From Desulfofundulus thermosubterraneus DSM 16057 (GTDB lineage Bacteria; Bacillota; Desulfotomaculia; Desulfotomaculales; Desulfovirgulaceae), in the NCBI RefSeq assembly GCF_900142025.1, contig NZ_FQZM01000027.1, forward strand, positions 4,940-47,772: a stretch of DNA of 42,833 nucleotides. The letters run 5' to 3'. This document shows, piece by piece, positions 28,747 to 38,222 of this stretch. Both the position numbers and the translations under genes were made by a program. The notes below the pieces were generated by a model. That model had not been told where the DNA came from. It searched no databases and worked only from the letters and a program-made list of their open reading frames with translations. Every line of letters starts with the position of its first letter. Positions within the stretch are counted from its first letter, which is position 1.

Positions 28747-29406
28747 TTGTTACCTGTGGTAATCCTTACCGCCAATGCCAGTGGAGCCGCTTGGGCCGCG
28801 CGGCAGGGCCTGGTAATTTTGGTGGTGGATGTGATTGACATGTCTACCAGCTTGGAAGCGGCCCTGGATGAAGGAGCGGCGGCGGTTTTTGGAGCCAGCC
28901 CCGATGCAGCCGATCCTCCCGTTCCCGTTGATCCGGCAGGTGTGGGCCGGATGGCCGGGGAAAGAGCCCGGGTACTGGATACCGGTGTGGTGGTGATTGC
29001 CGAGCCCCGCACCGGGTCAGGGGAACATCGTCGGGCCGGCATTCAAAAGGTCCTGGGGGGCATTGCGGCTGCCGGGGCAAGGCTTGAAGCCGTAGTTCCC
29101 AATTTGGGCGCCTCCGTTGCCGAACTGGCAGACTTTAAAAGAAGGGTGGTGGTGGCGGCCACGGGCTCCGGGGGGGTGGCCTTTGATGCCGCCCTGACGG
29201 CCGGTGCCCCGGCTGTCCTGGCCGGAACGGTGGCCCGTACACGCCATAAAAAAGGCAGGGATCCGGCTGTAGCTGCTGCCACCCGGGCGGTGGCGACTGC
29301 GAAAAATTTACACCGGGGCATTGCCGTGGTCGCCGCCAGCGGCAATTCTATGGAAGACCTGCTTGCTGCCCACTACATATATCGCCTCATCCTCGAGCTT
29401 TTTTAA
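28747..29406 (+). CDS. ComB-like (2-phosphosulfolactate phosphatase-like) protein
   Basis: A 219-residue protein. The stretch LVILVVDVIDMSTSLEAALD followed by EGAAAVFGA recalls the ComB pattern (VVIDVLRATT and a GA repeat), and VVVAATGSGGVAFDAALTAG resembles its later NGT/GTRA strand. ComB makes sulfolactate in coenzyme M synthesis, but no other such gene is here, so the function is likely different. TTG 28747 has GGGGTGAG at 28736-28743. I am moderately sure of the family and unsure of the role. Confidence 0.45.
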   Translation: MLPVVILTANASGAAWAARQGLVILVVDVIDMSTSLEAALDEGAAAVFGASPDAADPPVPVDPAGVGRMAGERARVLDTGVVVIAEPRTGSGEHRRAGIQKVLGGIAAAGARLEAVVPNLGASVAELADFKRRVVVAATGSGGVAFDAALTAGAPAVLAGTVARTRHKKGRDPAVAAATRAVATAKNLHRGIAVVAASGNSMEDLLAAHYIYRLILELF

Positions 29407-29448
29407 TTTCCCCCATCCATTCATATACCCCCTTCCTGAGCCATATAT

Positions 29449-30099
29449 ATGAGCATGGACAGGTTGGAAGGGGGGAGAGCTTTGCTCGATGTTTTCCGTC
29501 ATTCCCTGCGAAGCAGCTGGCCCCTTTGTTTACTGGTATTAATTTTTTTCACCCTGGGTTTGATTTGTGGTGCTCTGAACCTTACCTTCCTTTCCCCGGT
29601 ACAAATCCAGGAGCTTCACGATTATATAAATACATTCATTAAGGAGGTCCGGAATCTGGATCTGGAAGCAGGCCGGGTGGCCTGGGAGGCCATGTACGGC
29701 AAAATGCTCATCATGATCGTCCTTTACCTTTTAGGGCTAACATTTATTGGTATCCCCGTAATCCTTGCTTTGGTTTTCCTGAAAGGTTTTGTTCTGGGCT
29801 TCACCGTAGCTTTTCTTAATTACGACCTGGCCTGGAGCGGATTGCTTTTGGCTTTGGCCTGTATTATCCCGCAACATTTGCTTTATTTGCCCGCACTGTT
29901 TGTGGGTGCGGTGGCGTCCCTTTCCTTTGCCCTCATGCTTCTTCCCCGTCCCTCCAGTACCTGGAGCAAAATAGGGGGGTCCTTTGCCCGCTACACGGGC
30001 GTGATGCTGGCTGCACTGACCGTGGCGGTCGGGGCAGGGCTGGTAGAGGCCTTATTGACGCCCTGGCTGACCAGAATGGTAACTGGTATCCTGGAGTGA
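29449..30099 (+). CDS. spoIIM: Stage II sporulation protein M
   Basis: Part of the SpoIIDMP complex that drives septal peptidoglycan degradation and engulfment. The 216-residue polytopic protein has an N-terminal segment (WPLCLLVLIFFTLGLICGAL) followed by four or more further hydrophobic segments including LVFLKGFVLGFTVAFL, typical of SpoIIM. The start may be ATG 29449 or 29455; the ribosome site is weak. In B. subtilis spoIIM also lies near xerD and deoB (drm), as here. Confidence 0.9.
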   Translation: MSMDRLEGGRALLDVFRHSLRSSWPLCLLVLIFFTLGLICGALNLTFLSPVQIQELHDYINTFIKEVRNLDLEAGRVAWEAMYGKMLIMIVLYLLGLTFIGIPVILALVFLKGFVLGFTVAFLNYDLAWSGLLLALACIIPQHLLYLPALFVGAVASLSFALMLLPRPSSTWSKIGGSFARYTGVMLAALTVAVGAGLVEALLTPWLTRMVTGILE

Positions 30100-30114
30100 G
30101 ATAATAAAAAATCA

Positions 30115-30316
30115 GGCGCGGAGCACTGGAGTGAGCGGGGACCCAGCACTCACCGGGATACTAACTCTTCCCAAAACCTGATGTGTCAATTAAACCTGAA
30201 ACACCGGGAGCAGAGTCATATTTGGGTGAGTGCGGGGCCGCATCCAACCGGGTTCACTGAATATTTATAGTGAGCAGGACAATGCCGTGCCTTAAGCGGG
30301 TTTATTAAACATTTGC
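30115..30316 (+). repeat. Dispersed intergenic repeat, copy with two right ends
   Basis: It shares 28 nt (30115-30142) and 31 nt (30237-30267) exactly with the copy at 141-202. Between them, CCCAGCACTCAC (30142-30153) pairs with GTGAGTGCGGGG (30226-30237) with one mismatch. A second right-end unit at 30269-30316 aligns with 5013-5057. The two units appear as a tandem or composite insertion after spoIIM. No coding frame is supported in 30100-30398; a 67-residue frame from 30317 has no ribosome site. Confidence 0.8.
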
Positions 30317-30398
30317 ATGGAAATATGGTTTTTAGCCCCCAATAACAAGGCAAGGGAGGGAGAAAAACCCCGGTGGATTACCACGACCGGGCGGGATC

Positions 30399-30671
30399 AT
30401 GATGGTAATTTTTTTAACGAAACTAAAACGCCGGTTGATGTTTTGCCTGCGCATGCTGGTGGTGCTGGCCATCCTTGCTGTTCTTTGCGGACACATTTAC
30501 GGCCTGATCAGGCCGGGTAGTGCCTTGAAACAGCCTCGGTCCTCTTCTCCTGACAGTTCCGTTTACAACCCCGCCATTGGTCCTTTTGATGCGGGTCAGG
30601 GTACTTTTATGGATCGCCTGTTTGAGTTTTTACAGGAATACTACCGGGGGCGCCATGGTAAGCCGGATTAG
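30399..30671 (+). CDS. Small membrane protein, YqzK/DUF4227-like
   Basis: A 90-residue protein with a basic N-terminus (TKLKRRLMFC), one membrane segment at about 15-37 and a polar C-terminal part ending in FMDRLFEFLQEYYRGRHGKPD minus its first residue. Size, layout and position between spoIIM and xerD fit the YqzK (DUF4227) family. B. subtilis has fur and yqzK in this interval; fur is missing here. Starts at 30399 and 30402 are equally possible. Assignment is by context. Confidence 0.5.
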   Translation: MMVIFLTKLKRRLMFCLRMLVVLAILAVLCGHIYGLIRPGSALKQPRSSSPDSSVYNPAIGPFDAGQGTFMDRLFEFLQEYYRGRHGKPD

Positions 30672-30826
30672 CAACCGGGCTTTCTTTTTATTCACTGTTT
30701 TTGTCTGCTTTCTAACGTAAAAAAGGAAATGGTTTTTCTTTTGGAGAAAAAATATAAAAATCCGCAACGCTTCGGGGTTATTCCGGGGCATTACCTGTAG
30801 CTAAACTCTTATGGAGGGATGAGATT

Positions 30827-31933
30827 TTGCCGTCTAAAGTTTTTTTTGCCGACATGCGGGCAAAACATAAAGAAAATCTTTTGGACAAGGTGGAAAAGCT
30901 TTTCGAACGCGCGGGAATGAGAGAGCTCTTTGCTCCCAGAGAACTGGTGGCTTTTAAAGTTCACTTTGGGGAGCGGGGCAATACGGGCTATGTGCGGCCC
31001 CAGTTTATTCGCCGCCTGGTGGACAAGGTTAAAGAATTGGGTGGGAAACCCTTCCTTACCGATGCCAACACCCTGTACGTGGGCAGCCGCTCAAATGCGG
31101 TGGATCACCTGCAAACAGCCATTGAAAACGGTTTTGCCTATGCCGTGGTTGGCGCTCCCCTGATTATTGCCGATGGACTTACGGGTAAGGACTACATTAA
31201 TGTTCCGGTCAACCTTAAGCACTTCAAGGAGGTAAAGATTGGCAGCGCCCTTATTCATGCCGATGCCCTGCTGGTGGTGAGCCATTTTAAAGGCCATGAA
31301 CTTACGGGTTTTGGCGGTGCCCTCAAGAACATCGGTATGGGATCTGGTTCCCGCAGCGGCAAGCAAATGATGCACTCCGACGTACTGCCCCGGGTCAACC
31401 CGGAAAAATGCGAGGGCTGCGCCCGCTGTGCCCGCTGGTGCCCGGCGGGAGCCATTGCCGTGTCCAGGGAAACAAAAAAAGCGGCGATCGATCAGGAAAA
31501 ATGTATTGGCTGCGGTGAGTGTACCGTCACCTGCCCGGTGGAAGCAATAGGCATTAACTGGAAAACGGAGCCGGAAGCGATCCAGGAAAAGATTGTGGAA
31601 TACGCCGCCGGTGTGCTCCACAATAAAAAAGGCAAAGCCGGATTCATCAACTTTGTGACCAATGTTTCTCCGGAATGCGACTGTGTCGGCTGGACGGACG
31701 CTCCCGTGGTGCGGGACATCGGCATCCTGGCTTCCCTGGACCCGGTGGCCCTGGATCAGGCCTGTGCCGACCTGGTCAACGGGGAGGGGATTTTACCCGG
31801 CTCCCGCCTGGAGGGTCGGGAAGTGCAGGACGTATTTCGTGCCCTGTGGCCCCAGGCCGTGTGGGAACGCCAGCTGAGCTACGGGGAAGAAATTGGTCTG
31901 GGTACCCGGGAGTATGAGCTGGTAAAAATTTAA
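30827..31933 (+). CDS. DUF362 protein with 2x[4Fe-4S] ferredoxin domain
   Basis: A 368-residue protein. The DUF362 part (FKVHFGERGNTGYVRPQFIR, VVSHFKGHELTGFGGALKNI) is interrupted at about 190-250 by a bacterial ferredoxin insert with CEGCARCARWCPAGA and CIGCGECTVTCPVEA. Such proteins are common in anaerobes and annotated only as Fe-S cluster proteins; the redox partner is unknown. GGAGGGATGAG at 30812-30822 points to TTG 30827. It stands alone between yqzK-like and xerD. Confidence 0.88.
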   Translation: MPSKVFFADMRAKHKENLLDKVEKLFERAGMRELFAPRELVAFKVHFGERGNTGYVRPQFIRRLVDKVKELGGKPFLTDANTLYVGSRSNAVDHLQTAIENGFAYAVVGAPLIIADGLTGKDYINVPVNLKHFKEVKIGSALIHADALLVVSHFKGHELTGFGGALKNIGMGSGSRSGKQMMHSDVLPRVNPEKCEGCARCARWCPAGAIAVSRETKKAAIDQEKCIGCGECTVTCPVEAIGINWKTEPEAIQEKIVEYAAGVLHNKKGKAGFINFVTNVSPECDCVGWTDAPVVRDIGILASLDPVALDQACADLVNGEGILPGSRLEGREVQDVFRALWPQAVWERQLSYGEEIGLGTREYELVKI

Positions 31934-32009
31934 CCCGTTTAACGAGTTCCGGAACCTTTCCCCTTCTCGTAACGTCTATAGATATAAAAGGAGCGGGGAA
32001 GGGATCGGG

Positions 32010-32201
32010 ATGAATCACAAGACTTCTTTAGGCCTTCTGGCTTTGGCGGTTTTGATTATGCTCTTTTTGCTGGCATTAATGCACACACCATACCCTTCTG
32101 CGACCGATTACAAAGCCGGTGCGGCAGTGGAATACCGGCTTGCTGCAGAGCAATGGCAGCACCTTGTTACACGACCCTTGTTCGGTACCGCTGCCGTGTG
32201 A
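32010..32201 (+). CDS. Small single-pass membrane protein, 63 residues
   Basis: ATG 32010 preceded by a purine-rich AGGAGCGGGGAAGGG. Residues 7-24 (LGLLALAVLIMLFLLALM) form one membrane segment, followed by a polar tail of about 38 residues outside or inside the cell. No family recognised. A terminator follows at 32237. An initiating signal peptide is possible. Confidence 0.55.
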   Translation: MNHKTSLGLLALAVLIMLFLLALMHTPYPSATDYKAGAAVEYRLAAEQWQHLVTRPLFGTAAV

Positions 32202-32236
32202 TTAGGCTATAGTGTCATTTGGTATGTTGTCGGGCT

Positions 32237-32272
32237 AAGGGACTTTTGGTTTCAGGCCAAAGTCCCTTTTTA
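32237..32272 (+). terminator. Intrinsic terminator before xerD
   Basis: AAGGGACTTTTGG and CCAAAGTCCCTT pair over about 12 bp around a TTTCAGG-type loop, followed by TTT. It separates the small membrane gene from the xerD unit. Confidence 0.9.
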
Positions 32273-32371
32273 TGTAATTAAACGCGATGAGGAAAAGAAT
32301 GGTAATCAGAAGGATTAATGAGTCTTTCGTGGAAATAGAAAGAGTAATAATGTGCACGGGAGCGATGTGCC

Positions 32372-33256
32372 TTGCAGGATTTAATTGGCACCTTCATCCA
32401 TTACCTGGCGGTGGAGAAGGGCCTGGCCCGGAACACCACGACTTCCTACCAGCTCGATTTAAACCAGTACCGGCTTTTTTGCCGGTCCCGGCGGTTGGAT
32501 CCCCTGGGGGAGGGACGCGGTGCCGTGATGGCTTATTTGCTAAAGTTGAAAAAAGACGGGCGGGCTCCAGCCACCGTTTCCCGGCACCTGGCGGCTTTAA
32601 AATCTTTCTACCGCTTCCTGGTTCAAGAAGGAGTAATTTCGACCGATCCCACCGCTAATTTAGAATCACCCCGCCTGGCTCAGCGGTTGCCGAGGGTATT
32701 GACCCCCGAAGAAGTAGACAGGCTCCTGGCTCAACCCCGCACATCCTCGGCCACCGGCTTGCGGGATAAGGCCATGCTGGAACTGCTTTACGCCACCGGC
32801 CTGCGGGTGAGTGAGCTGGTTTCCCTGGATCTGGCCGATGTTAATTTGGAGCACGGTTTTGTGCGTTGTTTCGGAAAAGGATCCAAAGAACGAATTATTC
32901 CCCTGGGTTCCGTGGCCGCTTTTTATGTTTCCGAATACCTCACCCGGGCCAGGGTAAAACTAACCAGGGGCATCAATACCCCTGCTCTGTTTGTCAATCA
33001 GCAGGGCCGCCGCCTCACCCGGCAGGGATTCTGGAAGATTATAAAAAAATATGCCCGCCAGGGGTGCATTACCAAGGTCATCACCCCTCATACCCTGCGC
33101 CATTCCTTTGCCACTCATTTGCTGGAAAACGGTGCCGATCTGCGTTCTGTTCAGGAATTGCTCGGTCACGCCGATATTGCCACCACGCAAATTTACACCC
33201 ATGTAACCCGTACCAGGCTGCGGGAAATTTACGACCGCACCCATCCCCGGGCGTAA
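32372..33256 (+). CDS. xerD: Tyrosine recombinase XerD
   Basis: Resolves chromosome dimers at dif with XerC/CodV. The 294-residue protein has the N-terminal SAM-like core-binding domain and all catalytic residues: Arg145 (ATGLRVSEL), Lys169, His240 and Arg243 (HTLRHSFATHLLENG), His266 (LLGHADIATTQ) and Tyr275 (IYTHV). TTG 32372 has GGGAG about 9 nt upstream. The position before deoB equals B. subtilis ripX-drm. Confidence 0.94.
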   Translation: MQDLIGTFIHYLAVEKGLARNTTTSYQLDLNQYRLFCRSRRLDPLGEGRGAVMAYLLKLKKDGRAPATVSRHLAALKSFYRFLVQEGVISTDPTANLESPRLAQRLPRVLTPEEVDRLLAQPRTSSATGLRDKAMLELLYATGLRVSELVSLDLADVNLEHGFVRCFGKGSKERIIPLGSVAAFYVSEYLTRARVKLTRGINTPALFVNQQGRRLTRQGFWKIIKKYARQGCITKVITPHTLRHSFATHLLENGADLRSVQELLGHADIATTQIYTHVTRTRLREIYDRTHPRA

Positions 33257-33285
33257 CTGGATGGATAAAAAGGAGTTGAGCTTAC

Positions 33286-34467
33286 TTGGCCGCAACCATC
33301 AACCGTCTTACCCTTATTGTTCTTGACAGCGTAGGTATCGGGGAACTTCCCGACGCCGCCCAATACGGCGATGCGGGCAGCAACACCCTGGCCAATACTG
33401 CCCGGGCTGTGGGAGGACTCAATATACCCCACCTGGGCCGGCTGGGCCTGGGAAATATCCTTCCCATTGAAGGGGTTCCCCCGGTAGACCGGCCCCTGGC
33501 CGCTTACGGACGGATGGCTGAAGCTTCCGCCGGTAAGGATACCACCACCGGCCACTGGGAAATTGCCGGTTTGTTGCTGGAACGGCCCTTCCCGGTCTAC
33601 CCCCATGGCTTTCCCCCGGAAATAATCAAGCCCTTTGAGGAGCGCATCGGGCGGCCCGTTCTGGGCAACAAGGCGGCTTCCGGTACAGCCATCATTGAGG
33701 AATTGGGGCCGGAACACATGAGGACCGGGTATCCCATTGTTTATACCTCAGCCGACAGCGTGTTTCAAATTGCCGCCCACGAAGAGATTGTCCCCGTGGA
33801 GGAATTATACCGGATGTGCCGTATTGCCAGGGAATTGCTAACCGGTGACCACGCCGTAGGGCGGGTTATAGCCCGGCCCTTTGTGGGGCGGCCCGGTGCT
33901 TTTAAACGTACGGACAGGCGGCGGGATTTCTCCCTTCCTCCGCCCGGTCCCACCATTTTAGATTTGCTTTCCGAAAACGGATTTCCCGTCCTGGCCGTGG
34001 GTAAAATTGAAGATATTTTTGCCGGGAAAGGTATTACCGAAGCCGTACATACTGAAGGTAATATGGACGGAGTGGACCAGACACTTACCTGCATGCGACG
34101 CCTGGAGCGGGGGTTGATTTTTACCAACCTGGTAGATTTTGATATGCTCTACGGCCACCGCAACAACCCCCTGGGGTATGCCGCTGCCCTGGAGGCCTTT
34201 GACCGGCGCCTGCCGGAAATACTGCATGCCACCAGACCCGATGATGTGCTGATTATCACCGCCGATCACGGGTGTGACCCCACCACCAGCAGCACCGATC
34301 ACAGCCGGGAGTACGTGCCTCTTCTGGTTTACGGTCAGAAGGTAAAACCGGGGGTAAATTTGGGGACCCGCAGCACTTTCAGTGACGTGGCCGCTACCGT
34401 GGCCGAGCTTTTCGGACTTTCCTATCCGCGGGGAACCAGTTTTGCCCGGGAAGTAATTGTCCGGTAA
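33286..34467 (+). CDS. deoB: Phosphopentomutase
   Basis: Interconverts (deoxy)ribose-1-phosphate and -5-phosphate in nucleoside salvage. The 393-residue alkaline-phosphatase-fold protein has the metal site [15 protein letters not shown], the phosphoacceptor Thr region [13 protein letters not shown], and the C-terminal [23 protein letters not shown] 33286 follows AAGGAGTTGAG. It feeds or uses the product of pdp downstream; the two are split by a repeat end. Confidence 0.95.
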   Translation: MAATINRLTLIVLDSVGIGELPDAAQYGDAGSNTLANTARAVGGLNIPHLGRLGLGNILPIEGVPPVDRPLAAYGRMAEASAGKDTTTGHWEIAGLLLERPFPVYPHGFPPEIIKPFEERIGRPVLGNKAASGTAIIEELGPEHMRTGYPIVYTSADSVFQIAAHEEIVPVEELYRMCRIARELLTGDHAVGRVIARPFVGRPGAFKRTDRRRDFSLPPPGPTILDLLSENGFPVLAVGKIEDIFAGKGITEAVHTEGNMDGVDQTLTCMRRLERGLIFTNLVDFDMLYGHRNNPLGYAAALEAFDRRLPEILHATRPDDVLIITADHGCDPTTSSTDHSREYVPLLVYGQKVKPGVNLGTRSTFSDVAATVAELFGLSYPRGTSFAREVIVR

Positions 34468-34489
34468 AACCGCTACCACCGGCACCATG

Positions 34490-34523
34490 GCGGGGTCACT
34501 GAACATTTACGCTGAACATTTAC
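34490..34523 (+). repeat. Repeat end in the deoB-pdp gap
   Basis: GCGGGGTCACTGAACATTTAC-like right end at 34490-34510 (same form as 5037-5057), immediately followed by a second partial copy, CTGAACATTTAC, at 34512-34523. It lies 25 nt before the pdp start. The left side of the gap has AAAACCGC at 34466-34473, as in the left end at 4965-4972. Confidence 0.75.
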
Positions 34524-34548
34524 CACGGAAATTTTGAGGTGAAGAATT

Positions 34549-35883
34549 GTGCGCATGTACGATATTATCCTGAAAAAACGCCAGGGATTCGAGCTCACCA
34601 CGGAAGAAATCAACTTTTTTGTCCGTGGATATACGGTTGGGGAAATACCCGATTACCAGGCGGCGGCGTTATTAATGGCCATTTTCTTTCAAGGACTTGA
34701 TTCCCGGGAAACGGCGGACCTAACCCTGGCCATGGCTAGTTCAGGGGACCGTGTCGATCTCTCCGGGATTCCCGGATGCAAGGTGGACAAGCACAGCACC
34801 GGCGGGGTGGGGGACAAAACCACTCTGGTGCTGGCTCCCCTGATAGCTGCCGCCGGGGTACCCGTGGCCAAGATGTCTGGCCGGGGATTGGGCCACACCG
34901 GCGGAACTGTGGATAAGCTCGAGTCCATCCCCGGTTTTAAGGTAAATCTTGCTCCGGATGATTTTATACGCCAGGTCAGGGAAGTTGGCGTGGCGGTGGT
35001 GGCCCAAACGGGTAACCTGGTGCCGGCGGATAAAAAGCTCTACGCCCTGCGGGACGTGACGGCCACGGTGGACAGCATTCCCCTGATTGCTTCCAGCGTG
35101 ATGAGCAAAAAAATCGCCGCCGGAGCCGATGCCATCGTTCTGGATGTAAAGGCGGGTAGCGGAGCTTTTATGCGTTCCGTTGATGAGGCCCGTACCCTTG
35201 CCCGGACCTTGGTAGCCATCGGCCGCCAGGCGGGCAAAAAGACTGTGGCCGTGATAAGTGATATGGACCAGCCTCTGGGCTTTGCCGTGGGCAACGCCCT
35301 GGAGGTGCGGGAGGCTATTGCAACCCTGTCCGGGCAGGGTCCATCCGATTTGCGGGAGCTGTGTCTCGTACTGGGTGGCCACATGCTCGTCCTGGCCGGT
35401 GCGGCAACGGATGTGGAGGAGGGGATGAACCGGCTGGCCGGCTTGCTTGAAGGGGGGCGGGCATTGGACAAGTTCCGGGAGATGGTTAAGGCCCAGGGCG
35501 GTGATCCGCGGGTGGCGAATGAACCGGATCTGTTGCCGGAGGCCTCATACAAAGAGCAGGTGAAGGCGCAGGAAGATGGGTATGTGGCAGCCATCCATGC
35601 CGAAAGAATTGGCCGGGCGGCCATGCTCCTGGGAGCCGGCCGGAAGGCCAAGGAGGACACCATCGACCCGGCGGTGGGAGTGGTTTTGCACAAGAAGGTG
35701 GGGCACCGGGTGAAGGCGGGGGATGTCCTGGCCACTTTGCATGTAAACAATCGGGATAATCTGGCCTTAGCGCGGCAGCTAATCGCCTCGGCCTTTACCT
35801 TCAGTTCCAGCGCCCCCGGGGTAAGAAAGCTGATCCACGGGGTGGTTGGCCTACAAGGAGTCGTGCATCAATGTTTGAGTTAA
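34549..35883 (+). CDS. pdp: Pyrimidine-nucleoside phosphorylase
   Basis: Phosphorolyses uridine, deoxyuridine and thymidine. The 444-residue protein has the family signature [18 protein letters not shown], then [20 protein letters not shown] and VKAGSGAFM, and a C-terminal barrel domain with [20 protein letters not shown] 34549 is preferred since GAGGTGA lies 7 nt before it. deoB plus pdp form a salvage unit; B. subtilis has purine phosphorylase pupG at this point instead. Confidence 0.94.
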   Translation: MRMYDIILKKRQGFELTTEEINFFVRGYTVGEIPDYQAAALLMAIFFQGLDSRETADLTLAMASSGDRVDLSGIPGCKVDKHSTGGVGDKTTLVLAPLIAAAGVPVAKMSGRGLGHTGGTVDKLESIPGFKVNLAPDDFIRQVREVGVAVVAQTGNLVPADKKLYALRDVTATVDSIPLIASSVMSKKIAAGADAIVLDVKAGSGAFMRSVDEARTLARTLVAIGRQAGKKTVAVISDMDQPLGFAVGNALEVREAIATLSGQGPSDLRELCLVLGGHMLVLAGAATDVEEGMNRLAGLLEGGRALDKFREMVKAQGGDPRVANEPDLLPEASYKEQVKAQEDGYVAAIHAERIGRAAMLLGAGRKAKEDTIDPAVGVVLHKKVGHRVKAGDVLATLHVNNRDNLALARQLIASAFTFSSSAPGVRKLIHGVVGLQGVVHQCLS

Positions 35884-35946
35884 TAGACCTCCCTGGAGAC
35901 ATTTTTAAGTGTGGTTCGTTCTGCAAGATGAAGGAGTTGACCTCTT

Positions 35947-36861
35947 TTGAAAGAGCAGTGGAAGGGCTTTTTTTTCGTGGTTTTAGCCGCTTTTTTATGG
36001 GGGCTTTCCGGTAATGTGGCCAAATATTTGTTTAACCGGCAAATCAACCCCCTGGATGTGGTACAAATGCGGCTATTTCTTTCCTTTGTGTTTCTTTTGC
36101 TCTATCTGGCTTTTGTCCGCCGTTCCCTTATCCTTATTGAACGAAAACACATTTGCTACATGGTTATTTTCGGCACCTTTGGCGTTACCGCCGTGCAATC
36201 TACATATCTACTGGCCATTAGCCTGACCAACGTGGCCACGGCCATTTTTTTGCAGTATCTGGCCCCGGTACTGGTTTTAGGTTACGGGCTCCTGCGCAGG
36301 CAGGAAAGATTGGCTCTGCCAAGCGGTTTGGCCCTGTTTTTTTCCGTCCTGGGCGGTTTTCTTATGGTCAAGGGCAGTCCCGGCGCCGGGCTGGCCGTAA
36401 GTATTACGGGTCTTGCGTCAGGTCTTTCTTCTGCTGCCGCCTTCGCCTTTTATACCCTGTACGGCAAGAAAGGGCTGGCTACCTATTCTCCCTGGACACT
36501 GCTGTTATACGGTTTTGCCATGGGAAGCGTGGTTTTTTGCTTTTACCGCTTACCATGGGTTACTCTGGCGCAATACTCCTGGCAGGAATGGCTTTTTTTT
36601 GTTTACATTGCCGTGTTTGCCTCCATCCTGCCCTTTGGCTTTTACTTTAAGGGGCTAAATTATTTGAGCCCGGTCAAAACAAATCTGACCAGTACTCTGG
36701 AGCCGGTGATCGCTGGCATACTGGCCTACCTCTTGCTCGGCGAGACCTTGACTCCCTGGCAGATCCTGGGCTGCGGCTTGATTTTAACCGGTGTGATCTT
36801 AATTCAACTCTCCGGGTACAGGCCGGTTAAAGAGACCTTTAACATAGATGGAGCTGCCTAG
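35947..36861 (+). CDS. EamA/DMT-family transporter
   Basis: A 304-residue membrane protein with ten hydrophobic segments and two EamA repeats; the first begins FFFVVLAAFLWGLSGNVAKY and the second contains PVKTNLTSTLEPVIAGILAY and LLGETLTPWQILGCGLI. Members export or import small metabolites; the substrate cannot be predicted. TTG 35947 has AAGGAG at 35931-35936. A terminator follows directly. Confidence 0.88.
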   Translation: MKEQWKGFFFVVLAAFLWGLSGNVAKYLFNRQINPLDVVQMRLFLSFVFLLLYLAFVRRSLILIERKHICYMVIFGTFGVTAVQSTYLLAISLTNVATAIFLQYLAPVLVLGYGLLRRQERLALPSGLALFFSVLGGFLMVKGSPGAGLAVSITGLASGLSSAAAFAFYTLYGKKGLATYSPWTLLLYGFAMGSVVFCFYRLPWVTLAQYSWQEWLFFVYIAVFASILPFGFYFKGLNYLSPVKTNLTSTLEPVIAGILAYLLLGETLTPWQILGCGLILTGVILIQLSGYRPVKETFNIDGAA

Positions 36862-36868
36862 AGTAACC

Positions 36869-36909
36869 AAAAACCCTGGCTCTACCAATAGTAGGGGCCG
36901 GGATTTTTT
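36869..36909 (+). terminator. Intrinsic terminator after the transporter gene
   Basis: AAACCCTGGCTCTAC, AATA loop, GTAGGGGCCGGGATTT and a long T run: an imperfect 13-bp stem followed by U-rich sequence. Confidence 0.9.
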
Positions 36910-36917
36910 ATTTTTTA

Positions 36918-36946
36918 TTGACATAAGTCTAAAATAGGAATAAAAT
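36918..36946 (+). promoter_or_regulatory. Sigma-A promoter for the Fe-S operon
   Basis: Perfect TTGACA at 36918-36923 and TAAAAT at 36941-36946 with 17-nt spacing, 42 nt before the first ATG and just after a terminator. It is the best-matching vegetative promoter I see in the window. Confidence 0.9.
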
Positions 36947-36987
36947 AGTTTTGGGCTATAGCTCATTAAAAAAGGGGGGGGAATCCC

Positions 36988-37359
36988 ATGAAGGTGGCTG
37001 TTTGCGCCCAGGATAACCACATTGATGCCCGGGTAGACCAGCGCTTCGGTCGTTGCCCGTATTTTGTCGTGGTAGACCTGAACAGTGGAGACTGGGAAGG
37101 TCTGCAGAACACAGGAACACAGTCCAGTGGGGGAGCTGGCGTTCAAACGGCACAATTGCTGGTCAACCGGGGCGTCAATGTTGTACTGGTGGACAGGATT
37201 GGACCCCATGCCATAGAAGTGCTCGGTAGAGCAGGGATCCAGGTGTATGGGGGAATAAGCGGTACGGTGAGACAGAGCGTTGAAGCCTACCGCCAGGGGC
37301 GGTTGTCCCTCCTGAGCCGGGCAAATTCCCCAAGCCACGGCGGTATGGGAAGGGGTTAA
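36988..37359 (+). CDS. NifX/NafY-like dinitrogenase cofactor-family protein 1
   Basis: A 123-residue protein of the Nif-Fe-Mo cofactor family: MKVAVCAQDNHIDARVDQRF, FGRCPYFVVVD, and GVNVVLVDRIGPHAIEVL with GGISGTVRQSVEAY. Small members outside nif clusters are thought to carry or sense Fe-S or Mo clusters. No nifHDK is in the window. GGGGGGGG at 36974-36981 supplies the ribosome site. First gene of a six-gene operon. Confidence 0.85.
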   Translation: MKVAVCAQDNHIDARVDQRFGRCPYFVVVDLNSGDWEGLQNTGTQSSGGAGVQTAQLLVNRGVNVVLVDRIGPHAIEVLGRAGIQVYGGISGTVRQSVEAYRQGRLSLLSRANSPSHGGMGRG

Positions 37360-37364
37360 AAACT

Positions 37365-38222
37365 ATGATTATTGCAGTAGCCAGCGGCAAGGGGGGTACG
37401 GGCAAAACTACTGTGGCCAGCAGCCTGGCCCTGGTGGCGGCGGAAAAAAGGGAAGTATTGTTTCTGGATTGTGATGTAGAAGAACCCAACGGTCACATCA
37501 TGCTAAAACCACACTGGCACAAAAAAGAAACGGTGCGAGTTCCGGTACCTGAAATCAACCGGGAAAAATGTACTTTTTGTGGCACGTGTGCAGAAGTTTG
37601 TGCCTTCCATGCCCTGGTTGTCCTCCCCCAGGAGGTTATGCTTTTACCCACCATGTGCCACGGCTGCGGGGGGTGCTGGCATTTCTGCCCGGCCGGAGCC
37701 ATTTCTCCCGGGTGGCGGGAAATAGGACAGGTTGAAGAAGGTTCAAGCGGTAAAATTGGTTTTGTTCACGGCCGGTTAAATGTGGGTGAGGCCATCAGTC
37801 CTCCTCTCATCCAGGCAGTTAAGGAGCGAATCCGGCCAGGTATATTGAACATCATCGATGCACCGCCGGGAACCTCCTGCCCGGTAGTCCGGGCAGTTAA
37901 AGGTGCCGACTTCTGCCTCCTGGTTACCGAACCCACGCCTTTCGGGCTTCATGACCTGGAACTGGCATATGAGATGGCCACCGGACTGGGGGTGCCCTGT
38001 GGAGTGGCTGTAAACCGTTCAGATGGTGATGACAGCTCCATACGCCGGTTCTGCCACAACAATAATATTCCTCTGCTTTTCCAGTTGCCCCAGGACCGGG
38101 AAGTGGCCAGGGGGTATGCCCGGGGCATTCCCGCTATTGAGGTGCGCCCTGAATGGAAAGAACACTTTTTAGCTTTGCTGGCTTTTTTAGAAAGAGGAGG
38201 TTACGCCCGGTGCGCGAATTAG
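37365..38222 (+). CDS. MinD/ParA-type ATPase with inserted 2x[4Fe-4S] ferredoxin domain, copy 1
   Basis: A 285-residue ATPase. The deviant Walker A is SGKGGTGKTTVASSLA at the N-terminus; the inserted ferredoxin (about 64-110) has CTFCGTCAEVC and CHGCGGCWHFCPAGA. A Walker B-like region follows with IIDAPPGTSCPVVRAVKGAD. In sulfate reducers and syntrophs such proteins come in pairs beside NifX-like proteins; a role in Fe-S or molybdenum cofactor handling is inferred. The start follows the NifX stop by 5 nt; its end overlaps the second ATPase gene by 13 nt. Confidence 0.88.
   Translation: MIIAVASGKGGTGKTTVASSLALVAAEKREVLFLDCDVEEPNGHIMLKPHWHKKETVRVPVPEINREKCTFCGTCAEVCAFHALVVLPQEVMLLPTMCHGCGGCWHFCPAGAISPGWREIGQVEEGSSGKIGFVHGRLNVGEAISPPLIQAVKERIRPGILNIIDAPPGTSCPVVRAVKGADFCLLVTEPTPFGLHDLELAYEMATGLGVPCGVAVNRSDGDDSSIRRFCHNNNIPLLFQLPQDREVARGYARGIPAIEVRPEWKEHFLALLAFLERGGYARCAN

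Noticed and set aside
30317-30520. 67-codon + strand frame starting at the end of the repeat
   Set aside because: There is no ribosome site (the repeat end lies directly before it), and its 3' half overlaps the better yqzK-like frame.
32287-32658. + strand frame starting upstream of xerD
   Set aside because: It overlaps xerD in another frame; xerD has all catalytic residues, and the upstream frame has no family resemblance.
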